Origin: Fibrobacter sp. UWB13
GTDB lineage: Bacteria; Fibrobacterota; Fibrobacteria; Fibrobacterales; Fibrobacteraceae
Length of the DNA stretch: 64,000 nucleotides
Reading direction: 5' to 3'
Assembly: GCF_900177805.1 (NCBI RefSeq)
Contig: NZ_FXAX01000001.1
Location: 1,674,001-1,738,000 of the forward strand
The first letter of the stretch is position 1. The number at the start of each line of letters is the position of its first letter. A program made the translations under genes and the position numbers. Shown here one piece after another: positions 34,588 through 44,292 of the stretch. The notes below the pieces were generated by a model. It ran no database searches. It saw only the letters and a list, made by a program, of their open reading frames with translations, and was not told the origin of the DNA.

Positions 34588-35158
34588 TTGAATCTCCAAA
34601 TTTTAAGTTATAATGGCGAAACCACGGTCGCCGTCCGGCAATCGCTTGCAAATTTTTTTAATGACACGCGTTTAACGTCCACCATTTTTACGGCAGACGG
34701 AGCTCTACGTTGATCGCCAGGGGGCCAGTTTCCCCATAGGGTGTATGCTGCCTCGAATTTTTCGCCTGTCGAGCAAAATAAAGGGAGGTCGGCGTCAAGC
34801 AGATAGTGGAACTTCCTGCCCTGAATTTATCGGCGTCGGCAGGGTTAATGCAATCTACAGGGAATAATATACCACTATCCAAACAGCGATGCAAGGGGTC
34901 GAAATTTTGCGAAAAATCAGCGACAATCCGCCTACAACCCCGTATTTAAACCAAGCTTGAAGTGCATTTTTTTACAAATCAAGATTTTTTGTAATACAAG
35001 TATTCCACCCAACTTGAAGTCAAAAAATTTGACTTCAAGTTGTTTTTTGGGGTTCAAGGCCGAAAATTTCGACCTTGAAAATCAGTAGTTTTCAAGGTCA
35101 TTTGGGTATTCAACAAAAAACGAGTCGCATTATGTGACCCGTTTCGTATTCTTTAACT
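34588..35158. other. Intergenic region with a triple CTTGAA hairpin set
   Basis: 570 bases without a gene that I support; 34600-34950 shows only scattered short inverted repeats (CCTGCC / GGCAGG). At 35011-35041 AACTTGAAGTC / GACTTCAAGTT is perfect and followed by T6 on the plus strand. At 35071-35099 GACCTTGAAAA / TTTTCAAGGTC is perfect. The first hairpin's arm is echoed at 34953 (AAGCTTGAAGTGC). Confidence 0.55.
35114..35142 (-). terminator. Terminator of the type III restriction operon
   Basis: ACGGGTCACAT / ATGCGACTCGT (minus strand, two mismatches) followed by T6, 17 bases past the res stop. Confidence 0.8.
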
Positions 35159-38100
35159 TTATGCTTTATATGGAGCTCTTGGCTCTGCCGCCATAGACCA
35201 TTCAGGTTGTTGTGGAATCTTGTATTCATCCTCCAACAGCCTTCTTTGCAAATCTACAGGGGATTTTTCGAACCATTTTTCATCTTTGTCATCAACAAAA
35301 CGATAATCGACTCCTACAGCCGCAAAGTGTTTATAACCGCAGATAATCTTTCTTGCTTCGTTAGAGTGAGGCAACGCATTGATATCTTCCGTACCTTTGG
35401 TTTCACGAACAATTTCAAGTTGTTGATTCGCTCCATCCGTTCGCAAGATAGCCCAGTCCGGATTATAATTTCCGATAATTTTGGGCAACTTGACTTTGTA
35501 TTGTGAAGGGAACTTGAAATAGAGCTGAACATTGCCTGGAGCACCAATTTCATTTAAGCGCTTGACAAAATTTTTCTCTACATTGGAATCAACTTGAATT
35601 TTATTGTAAATCGATTGATCAATATTAGCGACTTCCAATTCTGAGGCCGGAAATGTTTTGCTATCTGGGAACAATTCGTTTCTATCATCTTCCCCAGAAG
35701 ATGATGTTGGCGTGTATTCGATATACTTTGCAATGTGGTCCTTGACGACCTCACTCAAAATCTGAACAAATTGGGCAATGAACGCCTCCGGATTCCTAAG
35801 GAACTCCATTTGATGAGTTTGTTTAATTCCCTTAAAAATATTGAGAATGGTTGCTCGAGTTAAAGGAACCTCACTTGACACACGCGCAAGCAAATTCGGT
35901 TTTGGGACATCAGGATATTCAGCATCCTTACTATTTACTGTAAGTGCTTGCCCCGACTGAAATTCAAATTCTCGAGGAACATCTTTTTCCAAAGGTTCCT
36001 TGAAAATATTCACCGACACCGTTTCATCTTCGGTATTTACGGATTGTACCTTAATTTTTGCCAAAACAGCATCGGTCTTATCAACCGCTTTTCCCGCTGC
36101 AATCTCTTTCTCACTGCGGTTATTTTCAAATTTACGACCGTTAGAATCACTTATTTCAACAAGCAATGTTGCTGAACCCGTTTTCGAAATATTTTTAAGA
36201 GTAAAACGATACTTAGTCGTGACATATTGACCTTTGGTAGTCACGATTTGCGCTGGTTTAAAGGCAGCACGATTCACTTTTTCAACAGCCTCTTTTATGA
36301 GTTCTTCAGTATTGATTCGAATATTATAAGTCGTCTTTTGGTTCATTTTTGTCCAAAGGGAATCAAATTCGGGGCTATCAAATTTAGCAGTACGCTTAAC
36401 AGGCACATTTCTGCGATAATTTCCGGGTTTCGTCATATTATCGGCATTGATGCCATCTTTACGATACTCTTCATATAGTGACTTAGCATATTTCTCAAAA
36501 CTTTCGCTAGCGACTATAACAAGCTTATTCAATTCGTGATCTGTGATTCGCGTACCAGCAAATTCAGGGTGTTTTTCAGTCCCCTCCTGTACAGGTAAAC
36601 GTAGTCCACGGCCAATAGCTTGGCGTCGAGTGCCTTCGCTCTTTATCTCACGCAAGGAACAAATCTGGAATACATTAGGATTATCCCAACCTTCACGCAA
36701 AGCCGAGTGTGCAAATATGAAATGGTGCGGTTCACGCGTATCCAGCAGTTTTTCCTTATCTTGCATAATCAACTGATAAGCAGCCTTTTCCGCTTCCTTT
36801 TCATCCGTGGCAATTTTTCCACTTTCACCAATATCTATTTCGGTTTCTTCGCCAGTTTTCTTATCCCTCTTTTTGGCGAAATATGCAGTACGAACATCTT
36901 CCGCGTTCATGTCTTTAAAATGACTAGAGGCGAGTTTCATCTTATTGAACTCTTCATCAAAGATGCGTTTGATGATTGGATCTTCGCCATTATAACTTGA
37001 AACACGATCAACAAAGAATAAGCTCAGAACTTTAGCTTTATAACCTGCAGCATTTAACAAGCCTTCGCGTTCAATATGAGCTTCAATGGTATTATGAATC
37101 ATTTCCCTAAAAATGGATTCACGGCTAAGAGATGCACAACTAGATTCATCTAGACCATAGCGGAAACCATTAGAAAATTCAACATACTCGTTATCTTTTA
37201 TTGCACTAATATCGGTAACAGTTAAATCGAGATATGAATTATTTTTTGTCTTTGACTTAAGAGAATCGTTTGGCTTAAATGTTAATGTTTGGGATTTCAG
37301 AGAGCCCTCAATCTTACAATTGACCAGCATATCTACAGATAAGGGTTTCTTGTTTATTCGTTCAATCTTGAAATAGTCTTCTTTTTCAGAAGCTGCGGTA
37401 TCTTCTTCACTACCAAAAATCTCAATTTTCTTGACAAGATTCATCTGCATGGCATCGAATGGTGTCAAGTTATAGAGAAGATTGGGCGGATTTGTCCCCG
37501 GAGTTGCCGAATATCCAACACTAAAAAGCGGATGCAGAGTTCGTAAAGCTCGACGAGCTGTATCTGTCTGATAATTTTGAACTTCATCAAGAATGAGAAC
37601 GGGACGTGTTTCTTGAATGAATTCAATGGGGAGTTTGCCACCCATGATTTTGTCAGTTTCTTTGAACAGGACATTCGAAGCCTTGTTAAAAGAATCTATC
37701 GTCATGAGCATGATTTGCACAGAATTTGATTGAGCAAAATCTTTACAAGCCTTGACATTCCCATCGTATTCAATAATATTATTCGGTATCGTCCCCTGTG
37801 GGAATAGTTTGTGAAAATGCGTTCTAGTAGCATTAAACGTAGCTACCGCACCTTCGTAAATGGCTACAGACGGAACAACAACGATGAACTTGCGGAAACC
37901 GTATTTTTCACGCAGAGAATAGATAGTCCGCAGATAGACATATGTCTTACCGGTCCCCGTTTCCATATTAACGGTGAATTCTGGATAGGAATAGAAATCA
38001 AATTCACCCGTGAGCGTGTCGCCAGAATTTTGCGCACTTAGCCCACTTTGAACATCTATACCATTGCGTCGTTGGATTTGAGCAAGATTGTCAGCAAGCC

Positions 38101-38272
38101 AATATTCTTCAAAAACTTCATCCGTATTAGCCACAACATCGGCCGAAGTAATACTTTCAAAGCTCAAATCATCATCTGTGCGAGAAAGGCCATCAAACAA
38201 ATCAACAACTGCATTAACGGCTTTGATTTGGTATTCCTGATTTTCGTCAAACTTGATTTTTACCTTACTCAT
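35159..38272 (-). CDS. res: Type III restriction enzyme, Res (helicase-endonuclease) subunit
   Basis: Translocates and cleaves unmethylated DNA together with Mod. The 1037 residues include Walker A TGTGKT (105-110), the DExH-type LILDEVQNY, SAT-like FSVGYSATPG, and the motif VI region RRQAIGRGLRLP. The C-terminal nuclease has the PD...E-x-K arrangement NPDWAI...LEIVRETKG. Length and order suit a type III Res. ATG 38272 overlaps the mod stop as ATGA. It is last in the operon with the helicase, nuclease and mod genes. Confidence 0.95.
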   Translation of the reverse strand: MSKVKIKFDENQEYQIKAVNAVVDLFDGLSRTDDDLSFESITSADVVANTDEVFEEYWLADNLAQIQRRNGIDVQSGLSAQNSGDTLTGEFDFYSYPEFTVNMETGTGKTYVYLRTIYSLREKYGFRKFIVVVPSVAIYEGAVATFNATRTHFHKLFPQGTIPNNIIEYDGNVKACKDFAQSNSVQIMLMTIDSFNKASNVLFKETDKIMGGKLPIEFIQETRPVLILDEVQNYQTDTARRALRTLHPLFSVGYSATPGTNPPNLLYNLTPFDAMQMNLVKKIEIFGSEEDTAASEKEDYFKIERINKKPLSVDMLVNCKIEGSLKSQTLTFKPNDSLKSKTKNNSYLDLTVTDISAIKDNEYVEFSNGFRYGLDESSCASLSRESIFREMIHNTIEAHIEREGLLNAAGYKAKVLSLFFVDRVSSYNGEDPIIKRIFDEEFNKMKLASSHFKDMNAEDVRTAYFAKKRDKKTGEETEIDIGESGKIATDEKEAEKAAYQLIMQDKEKLLDTREPHHFIFAHSALREGWDNPNVFQICSLREIKSEGTRRQAIGRGLRLPVQEGTEKHPEFAGTRITDHELNKLVIVASESFEKYAKSLYEEYRKDGINADNMTKPGNYRRNVPVKRTAKFDSPEFDSLWTKMNQKTTYNIRINTEELIKEAVEKVNRAAFKPAQIVTTKGQYVTTKYRFTLKNISKTGSATLLVEISDSNGRKFENNRSEKEIAAGKAVDKTDAVLAKIKVQSVNTEDETVSVNIFKEPLEKDVPREFEFQSGQALTVNSKDAEYPDVPKPNLLARVSSEVPLTRATILNIFKGIKQTHQMEFLRNPEAFIAQFVQILSEVVKDHIAKYIEYTPTSSSGEDDRNELFPDSKTFPASELEVANIDQSIYNKIQVDSNVEKNFVKRLNEIGAPGNVQLYFKFPSQYKVKLPKIIGNYNPDWAILRTDGANQQLEIVRETKGTEDINALPHSNEARKIICGYKHFAAVGVDYRFVDDKDEKWFEKSPVDLQRRLLEDEYKIPQQPEWSMAAEPRAPYKA

Positions 38273-40176
38273 ATTGTTTCAACCCTACCTTTGTCCGAAA
38301 GTTGGGCATAGAGTTCATCATCAATAGCAGAATTCAAGCAGATAAATTTATCATTTTCTTCAAAAGTGATGTTCTTGACGGTTTCAGTTTTGATTTTTTC
38401 ATCAAGACATACATGCAAAACGATGGGGCGGCCCTCATCCACAATGCGATAGATTGTGTTGCCTGCCAAACTTGTAACTTTTTCGATTTTAGAATCGAGG
38501 GCAAAACCCTGACGCAGAATGATTTCAACGAGAAGTCCTTGAACATCGTTCGGGTTATTCATATCAAAACCATCGCGAAGTGGTGTTACTTGCTTTTCCA
38601 TGGAGCCAATTGCTAAGTCAAGAGCCAACTGGTCAGAACCTATTGTAGGCTTGTATGCAGCGATATTGGATTTTGCAAGGCGATAGACCTTAAAACCGAC
38701 ATCAAGTTTATCTTTTAATTCAGGATGCTCTTTGAGAATCTTTTTGCCTGCACGACGGATGCGTTCCTTGCCAATTTCGCAGATAGTATGTTTGGACTTC
38801 TTTATTGATTTTAAAAATTTAACGGCATTTTCCGCTTGCTTTTTCGAATCACCTACTCCACTTTTCGCTTCTACATCTAAATCAAACGGCATCTGAATCA
38901 TTACGAATTTTGCATTACCATACTGAAGAAGGGCATCTGCAGCAGAAGCACTACCAGAAAAGAAGTCTAAAACAATATCATTTTTCTTTACATTTGAAAT
39001 TTTATACAGATTCAAGAGCAATTTTGTCGGTTTAGGATTACTGAAAATATTTTTTTCTCCAAACAAATTTGTCAATTCATCATTTCCACCCTGATTGTGA
39101 CCAAATTGTTCATGAGTCCACCAATTAGTAGCGCACTGCCCTTCTTCTTCTCTTTCAGATTGATAATATTTTTTTCGAGGCATTCCATCTCCACCTTTTG
39201 GAAAATAGATTCTACCTTCTGCTAAAAAATGCTCATATGTAGATTTTTCACCCATCCATTCTCCAGACAACACTTTACCATTTGGTGCTACAATGTCATA
39301 TTTAGAACCAGATTGATCCGAGCCAACTTTCCAAGGTTTACTCGCCCAAGGACCTTTTGGGTCATTGTCTGGATTTGTAAAATCTGCAGTCAAATCAAGT
39401 TTACCAACACCAGCCTCTTTATACGCAGCGGAATCTTTCGCATAAACTAAAATGTGTTCCGCAACCAAGCCAATCATTTTTGTTTTGTCATTTGGTTGAT
39501 TATGGCGTCTTCTCCAATGTATATGGCCCTCAAAATTTTCTTCCCCAAAAACTTCATCACACAATAGTTTCAGATTTGCCTGTTCGTTATCATCTATACT
39601 AATGCAAATAATTCCATCCTGCCTTAAAATTTCACGAGCAAGTTGCAAACGCGGAAGCATCATGTCCAACCACTTGCGATGATAAGCACCACTGCTTTTG
39701 GGATTAGCAACAAGCGAAACACCTTTTTCATCCACTTGTCCCGTAAATTTCAAGTAGTCTTCTACAGGTTCAGCAAAATTATCGGGATAAATAAAATCCT
39801 TACCCGTATTATACGGAGGGTCGATGTAAATCATCTTAACACGACCACCATAGCTCTTTTTCAAGCAACGCAGAACTTCAAGGTTATCACCTTCGATATA
39901 GATATTGTTGGTTTTATCTTCATTTACGCCATCACCAGGAACGGGTTCAAGCGTACCCTCCGCTGCTTTACGAGCCAATTTCTTAGCATTCCTTTTGCCC
40001 GGCCAATAAAGGTTGTAACCAACATCGCTTTCATCATAAGATTCAGCATCAAATAAATCCTTTAATGCTTCTGTATTCAGTTTTCCATCTCGCACAAGTT
40101 CTGGATAGAGTTGCTTGAGAGCTTCAAAGCGTTCGTCTTTGGGAGCCGTAGCATCCATAAAAGAATTGCGTTCCAT
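38269..40176 (-). CDS. mod: Type III restriction enzyme, Mod (DNA N6-adenine methyltransferase) subunit
   Basis: Recognises the site and methylates one strand. The 635 residues show the catalytic motif IDPPYNTGKD (119-122) before the SAM motif DFFSGSASAADALL, the order of beta-class enzymes. The target-recognition region lies between them (WRRRHNQPNDKTK to GQCATNWWTHEQF). The start MERNSF has GAGAGGA upstream. It sits 13 bases after the nuclease gene and overlaps res by four. The recognition site cannot be read from sequence. No phase-variable repeat tract is seen in the gene. Confidence 0.95.
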   Translation of the reverse strand: MERNSFMDATAPKDERFEALKQLYPELVRDGKLNTEALKDLFDAESYDESDVGYNLYWPGKRNAKKLARKAAEGTLEPVPGDGVNEDKTNNIYIEGDNLEVLRCLKKSYGGRVKMIYIDPPYNTGKDFIYPDNFAEPVEDYLKFTGQVDEKGVSLVANPKSSGAYHRKWLDMMLPRLQLAREILRQDGIICISIDDNEQANLKLLCDEVFGEENFEGHIHWRRRHNQPNDKTKMIGLVAEHILVYAKDSAAYKEAGVGKLDLTADFTNPDNDPKGPWASKPWKVGSDQSGSKYDIVAPNGKVLSGEWMGEKSTYEHFLAEGRIYFPKGGDGMPRKKYYQSEREEEGQCATNWWTHEQFGHNQGGNDELTNLFGEKNIFSNPKPTKLLLNLYKISNVKKNDIVLDFFSGSASAADALLQYGNAKFVMIQMPFDLDVEAKSGVGDSKKQAENAVKFLKSIKKSKHTICEIGKERIRRAGKKILKEHPELKDKLDVGFKVYRLAKSNIAAYKPTIGSDQLALDLAIGSMEKQVTPLRDGFDMNNPNDVQGLLVEIILRQGFALDSKIEKVTSLAGNTIYRIVDEGRPIVLHVCLDEKIKTETVKNITFEENDKFICLNSAIDDELYAQLSDKGRVETI

Positions 40177-40189
40177 TTGGTAATCCTCT

Positions 40190-40996
40190 CTAATTTTCGT
40201 TTAAATTTCCTTCAATAAATTCGTCGTTTTCTTCGGCAGAATTCGTCATGTACTTGAGCATGTTGTTTTTTGTCGCACTGCGAGTTTTTTTCATGTATCC
40301 CACAAACGAAGAACAGGAATAGCGAACATCGCAGTTATGGCAAACATGCGTTGCAAAGTTGAACTTCATTCCCGGCATTTTTGTTTCAAGTCGAGAAACT
40401 TCAGGTGGCTTAAATTCCGAATTTTCAATATGTTCTACGGTGTTGCCGAAATTTTCAATCATATCAGCAACTTCGTCTTCGTCATATCCAAAAGGAATAA
40501 CCGGTTGCCATTTATCAAATTCTTTTTGAAGCCTATCTTCGTTTCCTTCTTCAAGTGCTCTTTTTAAGGTAGTTGGAAGTGGTGTTGCAATAACAGCAGT
40601 GTTGTCAAGTTTATTTTTCTGTAGCCCCTTCCAAATATGAGCGTATATATTCAGCTGTTCCTTGTATTTTTGAGGCTCAGCCTTGATGCGTTCAGGTTCA
40701 TGAGTTTTCAAATCATAAAGCCATGTTTGTTCACCTTCGCGCACAATATCCACAATTCCTTCAATTGTATAAGGAATTTTATCCTTGGGCGTTTTCTGTT
40801 CAGGAAGAGACAACTTTACTTCAGCTCGTGTAATCTGCTCTATGATTTTCTTATTCTTGCGGTAATAGCAGAGAACTTGCTTGAACGCAAGTTCCTTCAT
40901 ATAATCATTAATGGTATGTCCTGCATTTTCGCGTAAAAAACGGAAATTGTCTTCAAACATTTCACGAAGTTTTTTCTCAAATTCAGACTGATTCAT
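40190..40996 (-). CDS. RecB/AddB-type PD-(D/E)XK nuclease, C-terminal half of a split helicase-nuclease
   Basis: A 268-residue protein with the nuclease core GIVDIVREGEQTWLYDLKTHE (Asp83, Asp95, Lys97), the QLNIYAHIW helix of the RecB family (Gln114), and the iron-sulfur motif CHNCDVRYSC (C219-x2-C222-x5-C228) of AddB and Cas4. The fourth Cys needed by that cluster is not here but in the upstream ORF (CPRNY, Cys835). ATG 40996 directly follows the helicase TAA in the same frame and has GGAGG eight bases upstream, so it is coupled. It probably acts with the helicase to degrade DNA ends. Confidence 0.88.
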   Translation of the reverse strand: MNQSEFEKKLREMFEDNFRFLRENAGHTINDYMKELAFKQVLCYYRKNKKIIEQITRAEVKLSLPEQKTPKDKIPYTIEGIVDIVREGEQTWLYDLKTHEPERIKAEPQKYKEQLNIYAHIWKGLQKNKLDNTAVIATPLPTTLKRALEEGNEDRLQKEFDKWQPVIPFGYDEDEVADMIENFGNTVEHIENSEFKPPEVSRLETKMPGMKFNFATHVCHNCDVRYSCSSFVGYMKKTRSATKNNMLKYMTNSAEENDEFIEGNLNEN

Positions 40997-43627
40997 TTAG
41001 CGTCCCTCCATCACAAAATTCTGAAGATCTTCTACAGTTTGGTGAACTAAAGAACCAAAGAACATTGTTTGGCTACGGCTTGGCACAAAGCCATATTTGT
41101 GGAACACCATATAATTGCGAGGACAATTATTATAGGGCAAGTAATCTGCTGTATAGGTATAGACATGTGGAAGTCTGTCCGATGCATCTTCTGATTCCGG
41201 GAATGTATTGACCTCAAACTTCTGACATGATTCAAACTTACAGTCCTCAACCAATGTTTTAAATGGACTATAGGTCGCTTGTCCTTGGCCTCTAAATTGC
41301 GGAAGAATCAGTAAATTTTTCGCACGCGACAACGCAACATAGAACATGCGCATAGTATCGTAGGCATCCATCGAATCTAGAGGTTCGCACACCGTCGGCA
41401 ATATGCCTAGATGCTCTTGCATATTGCGAACAACGACATCTAAAGTTCTCGGAGGCCTCGTATTGTGCGAAAGCGAACCTAAAATAACTACAGGGAATTC
41501 CAAGCCCTTAGATTGGTGGACAGTCAAGAACGGCACACACCCCTTTGGGAACGGATCGTCAGCATCTTCGTATTCCGTTTCGTTCAGGCGGAATAGCGAA
41601 TACATATACGAGCCAAAGAAAACCTTGCGGATGATATCGCCATCAAATGTTGAACCCGAAAGAATTGGGTTCGTCGTTTCTTGATATTGGGCAATGTATT
41701 TTGTTATCATTCCAAGATTATAGAGACCCGAATCTTCACCACCATTTTCTGCAAGCTCATATTTCTGTGAAAAATACTCAAAGCTGTTGAGTTTATAGAA
41801 CAAGTCAAGCAGAGTCCAGTCCATAGCGGTTGCACGAGAAAGAGCGTATGAAACATGTAACGGTTTGCCGTCTTTTCCTCGACGCGTTGTAAATGCAAGC
41901 AAATTTTTGCTCATCAGCACCCTTCGAACGGAATCTTCAATCTTAGGAATTTGAGCAAACTTTTTGAGCAATGTTACTGTCAATTCTGAATCTGTAGCAA
42001 TTCCATTTTTTTCGCAGAATTCTTTAAGACTCCTATAGTTTTCTTTACTTGATTTAATTGCATTTTGGGTATCTTCAATAAAGCTCTTTAAAGACTTGTC
42101 GTGACCTATGATTTTTTCTGCAGCTTCAAGAGCTGCTTTGTTCCAATTTGAGTAATCCTTCATCCCGCCATAAGCACAATCAGCTGATGTGTACTTGAAT
42201 ATTTTTGCAAAAAGGCCGAACGTAATTAGAGATTCTTCCGTGTACAAGAAGTTTTTAGCACGTGGAGCATAATACTTGATACCAGCCTCGTCTAAAGCAT
42301 CTGCAAAGGCCTGAACTTTGGGAGCCATTTGACCACTAGCGTTGCCACGAATGGTAGGGAACAAAAAAGCACACTGATTGTAATCTTTGATTTTGCCTGT
42401 TTCCTTCAATTTTTTGATAAGGGCAACAACATTTCCGGCGACGATTTTTTTGTCGCCAGACTCAAAAACAACAGATGTCTGAAAGTCTGTGCTGTGAGCT
42501 GTGATATTTTTGTTTTGAATTCTGAAAAATTCGTTGTGCTTGGTGGGATTTTTCCATGAAACAAGATCAATAAACTTGGTGTAAGTATCAACAATCTGTT
42601 TACGAGAACGATAGTTGATATTCAAGTCTATTCGCGTTGGCCTTACGCCTATTGCCTTAGCGCAAATATTTTCAAAATCAACTAAGTTTTCTACGGTCGC
42701 TCCACGGAATCGGTACAAAGCTTGGTCATCATCACCAACAACACAAATGTTCTTCGTTCCTTCCGCAAGTTTTAGGTAAATTTTCTGCTGAATCGTATTT
42801 GTATCTTGATATTCATCAACGATTACATGCTTGAACACCGAGCCCGCCTCATTCTTATGACAGATGTACTCGTAAGCCCGCTGTTGTAATGTTGAAAAAT
42901 CTACTCGGTCTACACCATCTTCTTTAAGGCTTTGCCGATAAAGAGAAGTCATCTTGAAAAGTTTAGACAGAGTCTTGTCCCCAAGGTCCAAAGCAAATTC
43001 TTGGTCACTAAAATTCTCTTCACTCATGCGATTGAAGAAAGAAATGCAGTTGGTGATAGCATCGGTACGAGAAGCCGAATTATTCTTACGCGAATCAAAC
43101 CACCCATTTATTTCCTTGTATGAATCAGTGTTTTTTTCAGCTTCAAAGCCAGATTCTAGGAGTAATTTATTAAAATGGTCACGCACAAAAAGAAACTGTC
43201 CAAAATCGTCCATAATGAGCGGGCGACGACTGCGTAAACCATGTTCTTTGAAACGTCGGTCTGTTAAAAGTTTTTGACACAGAGAATGCAATGTTCCCAC
43301 ATACATTTCTGCAATGTCGTAAGGTTTATGCGTATATAAACTCGCTATGGAAAGCAGTCCCTGCAAGCCCTGCTTTAACTGCAAGGCTGCCTTTTCGGTG
43401 AATGTAGCGAGGAAAATTTCATCTGGCGACACATTTTCAAAAACAATCAGGTTTACACAACGCCAAAGCAAAACACGTGTTTTACCAGAACCAGGTCCCG
43501 CAGTCAATAAAAGTGGGCCCCTGGTATTTTCGATAGCCATTTTTTGATTGTCATTCGGTTTAAACCCTTTTTTTAAGAAAAGGGAATCCAAAGAAACACC
43601 ACTACACTCTGATGAGTGAGCCGTCAT
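40997..43627 (-). CDS. UvrD/AddA-type helicase ending inside a nuclease domain
   Basis: An 876-residue superfamily 1 helicase. It has Walker A AGPGSGKTR (43-51), LATFTEKAALQLK, IVDEYQDTN, VVGDDDQALYRFRGAT, the INYRSR motif, LTVHQSKGLEFPVVILGSLS and FYVALSRAKN. The last 42 residues (CPRNYMVFHKYG...MFFGSLVHQTVEDL) are the beginning of a RecB-type PDDEXK_1 domain, including its first Fe-S Cys (835) and His (862). The domain then stops at TAA and resumes in the next ORF. The start at 43627 (MTAHSSECSG) has a GAGG upstream and fits better than the longer frame to 43717. First gene of the operon. Confidence 0.9.
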   Translation of the reverse strand: MTAHSSECSGVSLDSLFLKKGFKPNDNQKMAIENTRGPLLLTAGPGSGKTRVLLWRCVNLIVFENVSPDEIFLATFTEKAALQLKQGLQGLLSIASLYTHKPYDIAEMYVGTLHSLCQKLLTDRRFKEHGLRSRRPLIMDDFGQFLFVRDHFNKLLLESGFEAEKNTDSYKEINGWFDSRKNNSASRTDAITNCISFFNRMSEENFSDQEFALDLGDKTLSKLFKMTSLYRQSLKEDGVDRVDFSTLQQRAYEYICHKNEAGSVFKHVIVDEYQDTNTIQQKIYLKLAEGTKNICVVGDDDQALYRFRGATVENLVDFENICAKAIGVRPTRIDLNINYRSRKQIVDTYTKFIDLVSWKNPTKHNEFFRIQNKNITAHSTDFQTSVVFESGDKKIVAGNVVALIKKLKETGKIKDYNQCAFLFPTIRGNASGQMAPKVQAFADALDEAGIKYYAPRAKNFLYTEESLITFGLFAKIFKYTSADCAYGGMKDYSNWNKAALEAAEKIIGHDKSLKSFIEDTQNAIKSSKENYRSLKEFCEKNGIATDSELTVTLLKKFAQIPKIEDSVRRVLMSKNLLAFTTRRGKDGKPLHVSYALSRATAMDWTLLDLFYKLNSFEYFSQKYELAENGGEDSGLYNLGMITKYIAQYQETTNPILSGSTFDGDIIRKVFFGSYMYSLFRLNETEYEDADDPFPKGCVPFLTVHQSKGLEFPVVILGSLSHNTRPPRTLDVVVRNMQEHLGILPTVCEPLDSMDAYDTMRMFYVALSRAKNLLILPQFRGQGQATYSPFKTLVEDCKFESCQKFEVNTFPESEDASDRLPHVYTYTADYLPYNNCPRNYMVFHKYGFVPSRSQTMFFGSLVHQTVEDLQNFVMEGR

Positions 43628-43915
43628 ATACAAAACCTCATTTAATACGATATCCCCTAAAATCTCTCGAGGTCTATTACAGAACGCATCGAAACAGAGA
43701 CTAAAGCAAATACCCAATAAAAACGAACGCTTTTGAATTCCTTGACAAGCTCAGAAAACAGAAGCTATGTTACCTTGTAAAATAGCTCTTTTTTTACAAA
43801 CAGGAATAAAAAAATGCTTTTTTGCATCATTTATAGTCGCTTAATCATCCGATACACAGTCAAAAAGCAATTTGCATATTTTGCAAATTCCTAAAAATCT
43901 ATTTTTCGCCTAGCT

Positions 43916-44110
43916 ATGACTTTCAAAATAAGAAACATCCCCATTCTCACAGGTCTTGTTGCAGAATCATTTATTCAAAATGCAGAAGAACGCGAGAAAC
44001 ACCCTCGCCATCAAAAGCTCAAGGTATCATTTGCCCAAATTGACGAAATGGAAGCACGCAAGCACTCTTATTTAAAAGAGCATAACGGGAAAAATCCGTT
44101 TAGTGTTTGA
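43916..44110 (+). CDS. Small hypothetical protein
   Basis: A 64-residue basic, mostly helical peptide (AEEREKHPRHQKLKVSFAQI, MEARKHSYLKEH) followed directly by a 9-bp inverted repeat GAACCTGTG / CACAGGTTC (44109-44117, 44127-44135). No clear Shine-Dalgarno sequence, but the codon choice and the trailing hairpin make it plausible. It could be a regulator or an antitoxin-like protein; there is no toxin-like partner. Confidence is limited. Confidence 0.45.
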   Translation: MTFKIRNIPILTGLVAESFIQNAEEREKHPRHQKLKVSFAQIDEMEARKHSYLKEHNGKNPFSV

Positions 44111-44292
44111 ACCTGTGAAAAAATTGCACAGGTTCAAAGCTCCACAGCACATACTCCCATAGATAGCCCACATCATTTACATATCCTGAAAAGGCTTACA
44201 ACTGTGGTTTACAGAATTAACGTATTGCAAATCTCGTAAAAATTTCTAAACTTTCCATGGATTGAATAAACAATACCAGGCAGGTTAGATTT

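Noticed and set aside
44110-44135. Terminator after the small ORF at 43916
   Set aside because: The inverted repeat is perfect but has no T run on either side, so it is listed only as evidence and not as a terminator.
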